A DNA stretch of 64,000 bases from Pyrenophora tritici-repentis (Eukaryota > Ascomycota > Dothideomycetes > Pleosporales > Pleosporaceae). The notes under the pieces were generated by a model that worked only from the letters and a program-made list of their open reading frames with translations, ran no database searches and was not told the DNA's origin. The position numbers and the translations under genes are program-made. The stretch lies in the NCBI RefSeq assembly GCF_003171515.1, contig NC_089391.1:1364001-1428000 (forward strand), written 5' to 3'. Each line of letters opens with the position of its first letter. The first letter of the stretch is position 1. Below are positions 12,411 to 24,600 of the stretch, piece after piece.

Positions 12411-12943
12411 GGTGGCTCTTGGCAGGCGTCGCGTGGAGAGGGTGAAGGGTGAAGCGTCGCGGTGGGGTGTAGCAAAAGTCCGGACGGAAAGCGCAACGGG
12501 AGCGCACAGTAGGAGAACTCGCGCAGCCAGCGAGGTTGTTGGGCGCTCACGGGGAGCGAAGCATGGTGCTACTCTTAGGGGAGATGAATTTCACTGAAAG
12601 CGGCTGTCAAGGGATGCCTCTGGTCCACTAACACGCCCGACGGGTATCCCAGCATGGACGCGCTTGGCAGGCACCTCTCCCCACACATGTTAGTTACATG
12701 CATCTGCTATAACTATCGCTGTCGGGGCTCCGTTGACGCCGAACTCACTGCCGAGATCTACTCCCGAGGCACGCAGTACATATAAAACGTTTTGTTCGAA
12801 TTTGAACTTTTCTTCTTCGTCTATGAACTTCAACTGCCTTGAACGTGTCGCTGGTTCCCGCTACCTGCCGCTTTTGCATCAACGTCGATCCTCACTATAC
12901 CGCTTTGGGATCCGCATTACGCCCCTATCGATAAAACCTCATC
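12411..12943. other. Divergent promoter region
   Basis: Spacer between the minus-strand coiled-coil gene and the plus-strand N-acetyltransferase. A TATA-like element lies at 12781. No coding content is supported. Confidence 0.5.
12781..12787 (+). promoter_or_regulatory. TATA-like box of the N-acetyltransferase gene
   Basis: TATAAAA lies about 160 bp upstream of the ATG at 12944 and is followed by a CT-rich leader. Position and sequence fit a fungal TATA box, but no transcript evidence is available. Confidence 0.35.
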
Positions 12944-13867
12944 ATGAGTGCACACGCGTCCTATTTCCCAGACCAGATTGCAAACTACTTTGATCGTCTG
13001 GGGCTACCTGAGGAAACCCGGAAATATAATGTTAGTTGTTTGAGTCCAAACGACGCTCTGGAATACTTGGCCCTGCTTCAGAAGCTGCAGCTCGCAGCGA
13101 TACCCTTTGAAAATATATCCCTGCACTATTCTGCACATCGTTCGATATCAATACACCCCGAAGAGGTGTTTAGGAAGATCATTAGCAATGGCAATGGTCG
13201 CGGAGGTTATTGCATGGAGAACAACCTGCTCTTTGGCACCCTACTGTATTCACTCGGCTTCACCATGTACTCTGGAGGCTGTCGGGTCCAGGGCAGCGAC
13301 AGTTTGGGGGGATGGTCGCATATGGTCAATTTTGTCACCATTGGCAACATCAAGTACTATGTTGATGTGGGTTTTGGGGCCGATGGGCCTATCATCCCTA
13401 TGCCGCTGGACCGCTCCGGAACAGTCCAGAAGCATATCAAGCCTGCATCGGCACGGCTTGAGTGGAAGAACATCCCGGGCAACAGAGACCCGAACCAGCG
13501 ACTCTGGGTCTATGAATATCGTAGAGACAACGATATGGAGTGGGAAATGAAGACCATCTTTACTGAACTCGAATTCCTGCCCAGAGACTATGAAGTCATG
13601 AACTACTTCACCAGCACGAACCAGCGGACCTTTTTCACGCAAATGGTAGTAGCTGACAAGAAGATCTTGGGCGAAGATGGGGAGTTGATAGGGAAGATGA
13701 GTCTGGCAGCCGCCTCTATGAAGTGGCTTGTCAATGGTAAGAAGACTAAGGAGCTCGAGTTTAAGAGCGACGCAGAGAGGCTAGAGGCGCTGGAAAAGCA
13801 CTTTGGAATGAAGTTGGGACAGGCGGAGCGCGAGGGTATTGCAGGACTTCCGTCAGAGATCAAGTAG
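12944..13867 (+). CDS. Arylamine N-acetyltransferase (NAT)
   Basis: A single exon of 307 residues. It transfers acetyl (or another acyl) from coenzyme A to arylamines or hydrazines, a cytosolic detoxification reaction. The catalytic triad of the family is visible: Cys90 in RGGYCMENN, His126 in GWSHMVNFV and Asp141 in YYVDVGFGADGPI. The N-terminal helix region with AIPFENISLHY is also typical, and the length matches fungal NATs. Filamentous fungi often have several NAT paralogues, some of which detoxify plant benzoxazinoid-derived aminophenols or anilines; the substrate of this one is unknown. It is transcribed divergently from the coiled-coil gene and convergently with the complex I subunit gene. 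Confidence 0.93.
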   Translation: MSAHASYFPDQIANYFDRLGLPEETRKYNVSCLSPNDALEYLALLQKLQLAAIPFENISLHYSAHRSISIHPEEVFRKIISNGNGRGGYCMENNLLFGTLLYSLGFTMYSGGCRVQGSDSLGGWSHMVNFVTIGNIKYYVDVGFGADGPIIPMPLDRSGTVQKHIKPASARLEWKNIPGNRDPNQRLWVYEYRRDNDMEWEMKTIFTELEFLPRDYEVMNYFTSTNQRTFFTQMVVADKKILGEDGELIGKMSLAAASMKWLVNGKKTKELEFKSDAERLEALEKHFGMKLGQAEREGIAGLPSEIK

Positions 13868-13974
13868 ATGTAAAAGATGGAAACATTCATCGATTGCTTG
13901 CTGTCTACGCTGTATGATAAGCGCATTGGTTGGTATTTGGACAGATAGCCTTGAATATGCGGGATATCGCGTCT

Positions 13975-14436
13975 TTAGATGAACCGTTCCTCGCACTGGA
14001 CATGGTTAGTACTACTACTGGCCCGTATTACCCGCCATTGCCATACGTACCCTCCATGGGTTGTTGAGTTCGAAACCTTCCGGGGCTACCGGCTTGTCCG
14101 TCTGTCCGCGCATGAAGCCAGTCAGGCGGCGGTCGCGTTCCATCACTGGAGTGTGTAAGTAGGCGCATGAGGTCATCACAGAGCGGTCGTACTTTGCTAT
14201 ACACCTGTTAGCCGCTGTTCCACGCATCTTTAGCGCTATAACTCACCCTATCCCACTGATCGATGCCCCTCCGCGTCTTCTTTCCTCCGTTCTGCATCTC
14301 CTTGAGCTTTCCGACAGACACGGCGCTGAAAGCGAAGAACTACACCCGCATTAGCCCGGTCCCGCATCGCCTCGGGACAATTACTCACGCCCGTCATAAT
14401 GGCATAAGGCAGCAGAGCCTCGAATGGGACGCCCAT
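13975..14436 (-). CDS. Complex I MWFE/NDUFA1-like accessory subunit
   Basis: A small multi-exon gene. Proposed exons (minus): 14436-14389, 14339-14247, 14191-14051 and 13995-13975, all phase 0, giving 100 residues. Exon 1 begins MGVPFEALLPYAIMTG and exon 2 continues FFAFSAVSVGKLKEMQNGGK, giving the single N-terminal membrane helix of this subunit. The later MERDRRLTGFMRGQTDKP and APEGFELNNPW blocks are the conserved matrix part. The subunit sits in the inner mitochondrial membrane arm of NADH:ubiquinone oxidoreductase. All introns have GTGAGT or GTACGT donors. The intron 2 acceptor is uncertain: the only phase-compatible AG adds about 15 residues (YDRSVMTSCAYLHTP) before MERDRR that I do not expect in the family. 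Confidence 0.75.
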
Positions 14437-15022
14437 GGTTGCGGTAGTGTATCCAGTTGCTGTGGTGTTGCGGGGTGGGTGGTCGTGAAGGGCGGCTAGC
14501 TAGACGTGCTGTCGGCGTGAGGTGAGTGCGGCCGTGCGTGCGTCTTGGCTTCCCCGACCTACGCAAAGGGTGCCAGTTTAGACGACGAGAGAGCACCGCC
14601 AACGCCGTTTCCTGGCGAGCTGCAATTATATCTGGTGTCGCCCAGTGCTATACTTTCATACGAGTCGCGAATGCCGATGCCCTCGCCCCTCAGCTCCGCG
14701 GAATAATTGCGCACGTCGCCATCGCGCACCTCCACCTTCCCCACAACATCCGCCAACGCGACTTGGAGCCCGCAGCGACTCACCAGGGCAATTCATCGCT
14801 GCAGAAAGCAGAATCACCATCTAATCAGGCAAAAGAGACGTTTGGGTCTTCACGGGTCACGGCAACGCGCTATACCACGGCCGACGCGCTCACCAATACT
14901 GCGGGAAGGAGCACCCGTGTCCACTACCACTCGCGCCACCGACCTGACAAGGTCAATACTATACCCGTGCTGCGACAGTGGCTTATTTTGCCTCCAAGGT
15001 GGCCTCTGCCGTCAACTTCGCC
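14437..15022. other. Divergent promoter region
   Basis: Spacer between the complex I subunit gene (minus) and the MYST acetyltransferase gene (plus). An open frame without ATG continues upstream of 15023 as far as a GTG at 14978, and an AG at its edge leaves room for an extra 5' exon. Confidence 0.45.
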
Positions 15023-18000
15023 ATGGCGGAGCTCATGGGCCAAACCGCGAGCAACGCCGAGATGGAGGACATCGACGCGGACGGCGAGTACGAAATGGAC
15101 GATGTCGAGTACGAACACGCCCTTCCTGCTGAAGTCGCGCCAGATGCCGACGGTCATACCACCGACGCTGAGGGTTCCGACGTGGACGCCGAGGGTGAAG
15201 AGGTCGACGACGAGGACGAAGCCGAGCCGGTTGGCGCTGTCAAGATAGCGCTACGTAGGGTTGCTACCTCAGACGAGGAAGAGGACTACGAGGGCGACGA
15301 TGCAGCTAGGGAATCTTCGGATGCCAAGTCCAGCGACGGTGAGGTGTCGAGCAGCGCTGATTCTGAAGAAGAAAACCAGTGGCAGGCGAGCGTAGACGGC
15401 GAGGAGGACGAGGTTATCAAGTCGTCCAACCCCAATGTATGCGTGTAAGTACGCCTAGGGAATTTGAGAGAACATTAAACTAACTCCAACAGATACTGCA
15501 GACAGGACGAGGATAATGATCCAAGCCCGGAATTCGAAGAGTATCTCTCATGTGCGGTATGTGGGGACAATGGTGAGTAGTTTACAGAATGTTTGACTCT
15601 GTGGTAGCTGACATGTTGTTCCTGCAGCACATCGGCAATGCGCCCGTGACGCTAAAACGCTTAGTCCCGATGACAGTATGTTGACCCGTATTCCACCCTA
15701 ACTGTACTGACAGCTTCTAGATGCCAAGCGCTGGCGCTGCACAGAGTGTGTCAACAACTTTCCAACTGAAGACGAGGAGGAAGAAGAGCCCTCTGCTCGT
15801 CGGAGGCGTTCGTCTCAGAACAAACTGACCAAAGAGTTGCTCCCTTCACATCGTGGAGTTGACCCAGAAGGACATTCAATCTTCAAGGAGCTCATCCTTC
15901 CCGATGAAGCAGAAGATGGCGTACGTTCGTTGCGCAAACGTAAGACTTCGCATGAAACAGAAACACCGATGCCGTCAAGGCAAACACGGAAAAAGCGGAG
16001 ACCTTCTGAAGCAACCAACTCGGGTGCAGAACCATCAATACCTGCAGTCTCTCCTAGACCCCCTTCTAGAAGTGTGCGTAGTGTTCGTAGCGTCATGGAC
16101 GGTCATGAAAGTGGTGCCGAGGCTGAACACACTGGATCAGACCGCGAAGGCACTCGTCTACGGCCAGCGCGAGCACGTCGTGGACAGCCTAAGAGAACTG
16201 ACAAACGACCACTGGCCTGGATAGAAGAGGCTCAGGGTCAAAGTTTGATCATTGCATTCCATCTTAATAACGAGAAAGTTCAGAAGATTGTCACATCAAA
16301 GCCTAAGAAGAAGATTGTCCTGCCTACCAGAGAACAGGAACGACAAGAGCGACGACGTCAAAGAGATCGGGAACGTCGCGAGAGGAATCGCCGCGCTGCA
16401 CAAGAAGCACGAGGCTCACCAGACATTCCACATTACCCGACAATACATGTCCAGCACCCTACGCCTTTCGCCGGGTTTACCGACAGAGAGCCAGATGAGA
16501 CCAAGGTTAAGCCCTATGGCGGTGTGCTCTCCGAGGCTGATGCCGATACCTCCAAGACTTACCCCTCACAAGCAGACAGGAAGCGATTTGACGATGCCAG
16601 GATCAAGGCTGAAGAGGAATGGAGAGAGAAGCAGGCTGCACTGTATCCGCCAGAGGCAGGGCGGTCACACAAGCAAGCAGCTACCGCTAGCAAAATCAAA
16701 TGCGTCAACTTTGGAGGCTGGGAGATCGATACCTGGCATGCTGCACCATATCCAGAGGAGTACAGCAAGAATCGGGTGCTCTACATTTGCGAGTTCTGTC
16801 TTAAGTACATGAACTCGGACTACGTTGCATGGAGGCACAAGGTATGGAGATCAAGTTTGCTTAATGACTATAACTAACAGACACAGCTCAAGTGCCCGGC
16901 AAAACATCCCCCAGGCGACGAGATCTACCGTGATGGCCGATATTCCTTCTTTGAGGTTGATGGAAGGAAGAATCCCGTCTACTGCCAGAATCTCTGCCTT
17001 CTTGCCAAACTCTTCCTCGGCTCCAAAACGCTATACTACGATGTCGAGCCCTTTTTGTTCTACGTTATGACCGAGAACGATAACTTTGGCTGTCATTTTG
17101 TCGGCTACTTCTCCAAGGAAAAGCGGCCGAGCTCGCTTAACAACGTCTCCTGCATTCTGGTTTTGCCCATACACATGCGCAAGGGCTACGGACAGTACCT
17201 GATTGAGTTTTCTTACCTCCTTACCCGTGTCGAGCGTAAGACCGGCAGTCCCGAAAAACCACTCAGTGACATGGGTCTTGTGAGTTATCGCAAGTACTGG
17301 CGGTTGGTCTTGTGTGAGGAGTTGCTGCAACAAAAGGCGGCGATCAGTATCTCGGCCATATCAGATCGCACAGGTATGACGCCAGACGACATCGTATCTG
17401 CGTTGGAAGGTCTGCGGGCTCTTGTACGCGATCCCGTCACAAAGAAGTACGCGCTACGGCTCGACCTTGACTACTTCAAGTCGTACATTGAAAAGTGCAA
17501 CGCTGCCGGCAATCCGAAGATTAACCCCGAATGCCTCATCTGGACTCCCTATGTCATGGGTCGACTTGGGCAGTATGAAGACGGTCCCGCCTTGCAGACA
17601 GTGCAACAGCGCGATGAGGTCGAGGAGGAAGAGAAACCTGTGCCCGAAGAAGGCGTGCAGATGGGCAAGGCAAAAGCAAACGGCACCGGTGATGAAGCCG
17701 ATCCCTTTGGGCCCATACCAACAGCCGAAGAGTCTGTCAACGGCGGCTCACCCGCACCCGGTACCCCAGTCCCCAACGGCTCTACCGTAGCGCTCGCTGG
17801 ATCACACATGGATGAGCCCGCCATTCCCCCCTCCCGCTACGAGATCTTTCCCCCTGTTCCTGGCCAGCCCGCGCAAAGAAGACGACCCGGCCGCCCCTTT
17901 GGCTCTCGCCGCCGAACCAGCACCCCAAACCGCGTCCGCAACACTGCACTCTCCATCCACACCGCCCCCGTCTCCAAGATTCAGCTCTCTCCCAGCCGTG

Positions 18001-18353
18001 GCGCAAAGAACCTCATGTCGCACTCTGCACCAAACGGTGCCCTCACACCCGGCACCATCTCACTCCGCCGCACGCGCAGCCGACTCGGTGAAAGCGTCAC
18101 GAATGGCGATGATGTCGAGGACGGCGGCGCGGTCAAGGCCGTGCTTACGAATGGTAGACGTAGCACTCGTAGCTCGGCTAGCTCGCGCGGTAGCATCGAT
18201 CTCAAGGGTAAAGGCAAAGCGCTGCCGATTGAAGAGGAACACGATGAAGATGTTGACGCCGATGCGGATGGGGACTACGATGAGGAAGAGGGAGATATGG
18301 ATATTGATGCTGAGGGTGAGGAGGACGATGATGTTATCATGGCTGATGCTTGA
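15023..18353 (+). CDS. MYST histone acetyltransferase with PHD finger (Sas3/Mst2-like)
   Basis: Five exons: 15023-15444, 15493-15572, 15628-15675, 15721-16841 and 16887-18353. All junctions are in phase, giving about 1045 residues. The N-terminus is highly acidic. Residues about 139-200 form a PHD-type finger spread over four exons (CVYCRQ, SCAVCGDN, AHRQCARDA, WRCTECVNN). A basic linker follows. The MYST domain starts near residue 500. Its C2HC zinc finger uses C540, C543, H556 and C560 (ICEFCLKYMNSDYVAWRHK). The expected active-site elements are the autoacetylated Lys in GYFSKEK, Cys in VSCILVLP, the acetyl-CoA loop MRKGYGQYLIEF and the catalytic Glu in SPEKPLSDMG. The C-terminus has a basic patch and an Asp/Glu-rich tail. 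By family it acetylates histone H3 tails, NuA3-type if Sas3-like; the PHD finger supports that over Esa1 or Sas2. Confidence 0.92.
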
Positions 18354-20507
18354 TCGGTTATCAAGCTAGTGTATACTCCACTTTGCAGTGTTGAACGTAA
18401 GGGGTGGATGGCGTGTCTGTTCTTCTTCTTCTTTTCTTCTTACGTTCAGACACGGAACTTTGTTGAGCGTTTTGTTCAACTTTTTTTTTCTCGTTTCATT
18501 CCGTTGGTGGTATCTTCTCCCCCCATCTTCTTCTTCTTTTATGTGTCTTCTTTCATACTCTTCTACGCAGCATCACGGAGATACCTCGGGAATTATGGGA
18601 TGGGGATATGCACAATCAGGGCGTTTTGTTCCTTGTTTTGCTTTGCTCTGCTTTGCCAAGGGATATGCTTTTCTCTCTTAAACCAAATCTTATCTGTTTA
18701 ATCATGTGGATCTTGAATGACTGACTGCCTGACTAGGTGTGCTTGTGTCAACTCTTGTCTGTTGTGTGGTGATGTGGTTGTGATTCTAGGAGTTGAATGA
18801 GACATTGGAGTAAGCTTTGTCTTGATTGAGAAGGTACCAGGATAGCCAGACACGAGTGACTATATCGTCAAGACGCGCTTGCTTGACTGTGCCGTTACTA
18901 ATGGTGTTTGCAAGCTGGGGACTCCAGAACTTGTTGCCCTGGGTGAGGATGGGATCGAGAGGCTACACGAGTGCGCATCCTCGATGCTCAGGGATGTGTA
19001 TGTAAGGCTCGTGAGCTACACGGGCAAGGTGTGAGGGTTTGATAGTGTAGTTTGATAACGTATGATTGCAGGGCTTGTATGGAGAGGGGGAGACGGTGAG
19101 GGAGGTGAGGGAGGTGAGGTATAGTAGAGGTCTGCTGGTAGATGTAAGTGTTTTTGATAGGTTGTGTTGAAGCTTAGCATATCAGTGTCTAAAGTCCCTC
19201 TATGCATGTCCTTCTCATGTTTAGTGGTGAATGTGATGAAGAGCTTTTGTTGTTTACATTACGCGATGCAGATTTTTCACACGCGACGTGATAGTGAGTA
19301 AAACATATATATCATACCCCCTAACACATCTTAAGCAGTCAGTAAGCGTCATAGGAATACTGTGACTTACCAAGTATAAGGTGTTGATGGTATATGTAAA
19401 TGATGTCGATGCTTAGCAGCAGATTTCCACAACACAGATTTGTTGTAACAACAATGTAAGAGTAAAAGGTGTCATCCCAACACCTCACCTACCTTCTCAT
19501 ACTACTGTCACAAATCCTGCATTATGAAAGTCTGCTACTACGCAACGACACCACTTCTTCACATGAATAAGCGTCATAGATGAGAAAAGCAAAGTCATTA
19601 CCTATCCTACAGTCTCGAATGCCACAACCCGTGGTTACCATCCTACCCTACCTCTCATGCAAACCCAGCGGTTCGATAGATCGATTCCATGTACCTTTTG
19701 AAAGAAAAAGGGGGGGCTGGATTACCAAGGACGCCGTGGCTGAAACAAGGACTGTGGTTAACGTGCCATGGGAATGGGATTTCGAAACCAAGGGATGAAA
19801 CGGGGTGTGAGGCCCAGGGTAACGGAAAACACCCCTTTCTCTGCTGCCTCCGCGGTACCGTGTTCTTTGTTCTTTATGCCATGTGCGTTACTTTATGTAG
19901 GTAACCATGGGGTTGGATAAAAAAATCATTATATATATGGGGGCCCTCTCCTTCTCCCACGTAGTTTCTTTCATTCATCCCCACTTGAGTTGGGGTAACA
20001 GCAACGTGGCGCGCTTGACACGATACCCATGGGATGTCGTCTCCACATGATTACACACCCTCATCCCACATATATGTATCTTCTCTGGTGTAGCTTTACA
20101 ATGTCAGCCACGGCTCTTCCTCCACGCCCATATCCTTCATGCTACGTAGTCTCCGCGGTACTACATATCCTCACCAAATACCTACACCCATTTCCCATCG
20201 AGTCTCGCCATGGTACTAAATACTCTCACTCCACCCACACATCTTCTTCCCATGTATCCTCCACGACCCCTCGTACACACATCACACCGCACACATGATC
20301 ATAACAGCAAAACAGAGGACTTGCACACAAGGTGTTGAATTAAGCGTATGAGAAAGCTACGCATGGTAATACCAATACCAATTGGTCGTGAAACCCCCCA
20401 TAAACTCCCGCATGCAGACGATGCGCTCTCGCTAATGCTGCCAAATCTAACACCTCCCAAACCCCTTAACGCCATATCAAACGCCCCCACCCTAACGCCA
20501 GCCTGCC
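18354..20507. other. Long intergenic region, no gene supported
   Basis: The first 350 bp are T/C-rich (a long pyrimidine tract near 18420-18560) and likely 3'-UTR. The rest contains only short, shifting open frames without motifs. The right side is 3' flank of the minus-strand velvet gene. Confidence 0.5.
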
Positions 20508-21677
20508 TTATGATTGCCATGCGTTTATATCGGGGTAATCTGTCGGCCCTGTCGGTGGCCACGTCCACTGGTCGCCTATCTGATGAGGGTAGGTCTGTTG
20601 TGGATGCTGTGGATGCTGTGGCTGCTGTGGCTGTGTATGTTGCGGATGCTGTGGTTGCTGCTGTGGATGTAATTGCTGCTGTGGATGTAATTGCTGCTGT
20701 GGATGTAGTTGCTGCTGTGGATGTAGTTGCTGCTGTGGATGTAGTTGCTGCTGTGGGTGCAGTTGCTGTTGTGGATGGTGCTGCAGATGGTGCTGTGGTT
20801 GGTAGTGTGGATGGGGTTGTGATTGGGAATACGGTTGCGGCATCGTATCTCGCGGCAGGACCATTTGCTGCAGGGGCATGGCAGTCTGAAGAGGTCCCTG
20901 GATGTTGGGCTGGATGTCGGGCGTAACTGGGCTGTCGTAGAGCTCAGTGCGCATCCGCTTCTGCGGCGGATAGTCAAATTCCGACATTTGAGGGGCGGTG
21001 GATGATGGATCGACCGGTTCGTCATCATCATGCCGGCGCTTAGTGCTCAGCATACCGCCCTTTTCCTTGCGCAGGCGGAGACGCACACCTTGGTCGGAAA
21101 AGGACCTTGAAAGGTGAGTGGATTCCTCAAGGCCCTTGAAGTCTTTAGAGGCCGTGACCTCGAAGGGATCTGTCAAGATAAAGCCGAGATTTTGGACTGC
21201 TGATCCTGTATCGTACATAGGCTCTGGTGCTACCTCGTAGAGGGTCATGCAGAGCCTAAACTTGCCTACGATCTTGACAGATATATCGCCGAAGATGAAG
21301 TAGGCGCCCTCTTCATTTTTGATTGGGTCTTTAAGACGATGAAGAGAAGAAACCAGTGTACCTGTTAGTGACTTCATTGTAGATGTCTGAACAGGCCCCT
21401 TCTTGTCACTGGTCCAGAGAGATATTGAGCCAAAAATGTAAGGGTTTTGAAGGTATTGTTGGCCTGGATCCTCATGAGAGTTGACCTGAAGCTGGAACAT
21501 TGGTGGTGGGTCTAGAGGCTTCCTGGACTTCTCTTTCCCCTGAACAGTTACAAGGCCGTGTTTAGGGTGCTGGCGAACCAAGAGTTTGCATGACCTATGA
21601 TTCAAGGGCCCAACTGTAGGTACTGTTGGATACAGATAAGATGGCATAGGCGCTGCGATGTGGTAAGGATTTGACAT
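20508..21677 (-). CDS. Velvet-domain regulator (VosA/VelC type)
   Basis: A single exon of 389 residues. The velvet DNA-binding and dimerisation domain occupies about residues 25-210, with diagnostic blocks [63 protein letters not shown] and [20 protein letters not shown] bipartite basic stretch ([10 protein letters not shown] and PQKRMRTEL) may be a nuclear localisation signal. The C-terminal third is Pro/Gln/His-rich with tandem HPQQQL repeats, resembling an activation domain. Velvet proteins couple sexual and asexual development, spore viability and secondary metabolism. [10 protein letters not shown] with [11 protein letters not shown] favours VosA (or VelC) over VelB or VeA, but I cannot decide between VosA and VelC. 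Confidence 0.85.
   Translation of the reverse strand: MSNPYHIAAPMPSYLYPTVPTVGPLNHRSCKLLVRQHPKHGLVTVQGKEKSRKPLDPPPMFQLQVNSHEDPGQQYLQNPYIFGSISLWTSDKKGPVQTSTMKSLTGTLVSSLHRLKDPIKNEEGAYFIFGDISVKIVGKFRLCMTLYEVAPEPMYDTGSAVQNLGFILTDPFEVTASKDFKGLEESTHLSRSFSDQGVRLRLRKEKGGMLSTKRRHDDDEPVDPSSTAPQMSEFDYPPQKRMRTELYDSPVTPDIQPNIQGPLQTAMPLQQMVLPRDTMPQPYSQSQPHPHYQPQHHLQHHPQQQLHPQQQLHPQQQLHPQQQLHPQQQLHPQQQLHPQQQPQHPQHTQPQQPQHPQHPQQTYPHQIGDQWTWPPTGPTDYPDINAWQS
20652..20775 (-). repeat. 18-bp tandem repeat encoding HPQQQL
   Basis: About seven copies of an 18-bp unit in the 3' part of the velvet gene, each encoding His-Pro-Gln-Gln-Gln-Leu on the minus strand. Neighbouring units differ by one or two bases. The unit length keeps the reading frame, so copy number can change without breaking the protein. 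Confidence 0.85.
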
Positions 21678-24600
21678 GGCTGGAGAGGATTTGCGGTGGA
21701 TTCAGAACCTTGTAGGTGCTTAGTCGTAGATCGCGGTCGAGAACAAATCTTCTCTGGTTGTGGTAGTCTTGCGTGTGGTTGAGAATGCAAGGAGAAGAGT
21801 AGTAGCTGGATCGTTTGTAATACCTATGTTAGTAGTATGTACGGGAAGAGAATGGGAGATGGTTCAGAAACAGCTGGGTTTTGAAACGCACCTCTGTTGC
21901 CCGTGCGCGCTTAGCGTAGTTCGGACGTTGAGCGGCCTAGCCTATAGAACAAAGGGGAGCTTGAACTTGGTAATGTAGAACCATGGATACAGTTTTGTGA
22001 TGTAAAACGCTCAAATGTAGTGGTAATAGGCGACGAATAAGCGGGCAAAGGCCAGTTTCAGCGGGGCCTGAACCGTAGAAATTGGAATTTCAATAGCTAT
22101 GACTGCTGGAATGAAGGTGACTCGTCTTGTACGTCCAGTAAAAGACTGAGGCTTAGCGGTAAAGAATACGTTGCCGTTGTCGATGGGGTAATGAAGCTCT
22201 TGGGAATCCGCGCTATTGGAATAGCTCGTACAGGAAGGGACTGGTGCTTGAGTCTTCAACGGGGCCGGAGTGAGTAGAAGGCGCGGTGGGGGTGCAGAAA
22301 GACTGTTCGGTCCACACTCAGCAGCCAAAGCAACAGTCGTAGTGTCCAGGCAGCGATGGTCGCGCCCGAGTCTTGCAGCCTGCAGTCTCCAGAAGACCGT
22401 GGTGAAGGTCAAGTTTCGGCAGCTCGAGGTGGGTCGGTCGGAACTGAGATAGTTCGGAACTGCAGCGCCGTGGGCGGCAGCAATAGTTGTATGTGTGCAG
22501 AAGCACTTTGGAATGGAGTTCAGGACTGACCAAGGGTTGTTTTGGAGCAATAGCTCGGTACTAAGGTAATAGAGCGAGGATGGCCCATGCACCCGAACGA
22601 CCAGGCCAGGCCAGCACAGCTGCAGCAGACTGGGGTAGCACGGCGGCCGACTTGGCTCAATCCAACGGCAGTCCCAGGTTCTGATCGGGCGCTGTCCAAG
22701 GAAACGAACGGGCGACCCGGTCGCATGCGACGGCAGAGGGGACTACGCTAAGCCAAACTCTGAATTTAGCCATTGAGAACTACTTTAGTTGAAAGAGCGT
22801 GTATAACAGCCCCACTGGCGCTCATTCCATAGCCCGTCCACCCGGGAGAGGTCGAGGTCGACTCGGACTGCAAATCAAAGGCTCGATTTGGCTGGCGGAA
22901 CCCAATACAGTTCCCGGAGCACGTCTATGTACGCACATGGCGGCTTTCACACAACCTCTTCCTTGGTGTCACGGCGGCTCTCGGGACGTGCCTCAGGACT
23001 CGAGGCTTGAACTGACAGGCCGACACTTGCACGCATACGAGCAATGAACAAAAGGTTAGGCTACCCTACCTAGTACCTAGCCTAGTCACTTCTTTTGTCA
23101 ACTGGCTCTAGAACAAGCGTGGGCGTGCAGCCATGACACGGGAAGGTTGCACAACAAGTGAACTACAGCATTGGCCGTGGTGTCGTTTGCTGGCGTCGAC
23201 GACGATGCAAGTGAGGATGATCGCCGTCGCTATGTCGCCGTGGCTGGCGGATTTCTGCAGGGATCTAACCAGAGCTTTGGAGCTACGACCGCCACGCGCC
23301 CTGTTCGCTTGATGAATTCTACGATGTTACACTCTCATATACAACCCCGGTCGCCTCCCCTTTAGCCACCATCTTCCAGTAAGTGAGCCGTGTGCGGGCG
23401 TCCTGCGAAACCGCTAGCTCGGCAATCTGGTGCTATACCCAGCCATGGCCTTAGTATGAACGCTGTCAGATAACCGTCGGACGCGTCAAGGCACCACCAT
23501 CTGCCTGCGACGTTGTTGCTTGTTGAGCCCTACGACTGATCTCCAAAACGTCAGGGCGGCTGTCCGACAAGCGCTGTGCCTTGGGATAGGACTGCAGACC
23601 GCCATTGGCGCCCTTGATATGGCAAATATTGTCCCAACATCCGCCTTATATGCGCTTAATTTACTTTTTCGTCTTCCCACCCATCTCGGCCTTCAGGAAC
23701 ATCGACTGCCGTCAAGCGTGAGCTTCACCACGCACTACATCTCATCAATAGAGCGCGGCCCTGTATGTCATCAACGATTCGGAGTACTGTATCCGATCCC
23801 GTCCTAGGATGCAACTTGACGGCATAATCGTCCTGTAAAAGGCCGAAGACTTAACAGCGCTTGTATACAATATGGATAGCTTCCGGCTTTAAAGCTTGTT
23901 GCCCCATCCATGGATGTGGGGTATAGTATAGTTTGCGAAGCCTCGTGAACGCCCTTCCCTGCCTTGTGTTTGAAAGATACAGCTCTTTTGTGACCACAGT
24001 ATGGTTCCGTTGAACCGTACACGGCGGGTACAATGGTTGCCGGAATGCCTGCCATATTTTGAACTGCCGCAAGACTACTAATTGTCGGCCAGGCCCAAAT
24101 CACGCACTGCAGAATGACCTGGGAGCTCACTAGAGTAACTCAACCCTGACTCACTTTGATCGATCCAGATTCTGCGCGCCTCATGCTTCTACTGCTAGAG
24201 CTCCGGTAACCCTCCCGCCAGCCCCTCCTGCGAGCTACCTGGAGCTACCGCGACCACCGACTTCGGCTTCGTTGCCGTACCATACCAACTCAACCTCGAA
24301 CATCATCAGCATACTCTCTAATCTTGCTCTCACCGGTCGCAGCCGGCACTTGATTCCGACCATGTATCACGACAGTGCTCGCCTGCCCTGGAAACCACAC
24401 ATTAGGATACTCGCATATTCAGCTGCAATAGGATCGGGCCCACAAACGCTCGTACGCCTCCACAATTTACCCCCACATTCTGCGTAACGCTTGTTTCGTG
24501 CTCATGACGACCTAGCAATCCGATTGCGAGCTCCATCCAAGCCACAGGCCACTGATATCCTCACTTACAGCTGAAAGCAACGGTTGAATACGGCGAACTG

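Noticed and set aside
14325..14436. CAG acceptor at 14326 for the first intron of the MWFE-like gene
   Set aside because: It puts exon 2 out of frame with the conserved AVSVGKLKEM segment; the GTGTAG acceptor at 14340 keeps phase and adds FFAFS, completing the membrane helix.
18369..18701. Plus-strand frame of 110 codons rich in Phe and Ser
   Set aside because: Direct translation of a pyrimidine-rich 3'-UTR-like tract just after the MYST gene.
22011..22592. Minus-strand frame of 193 codons upstream of the velvet gene
   Set aside because: No recognisable motif, composition like non-coding sequence, and located in the probable long leader or promoter of the velvet gene.
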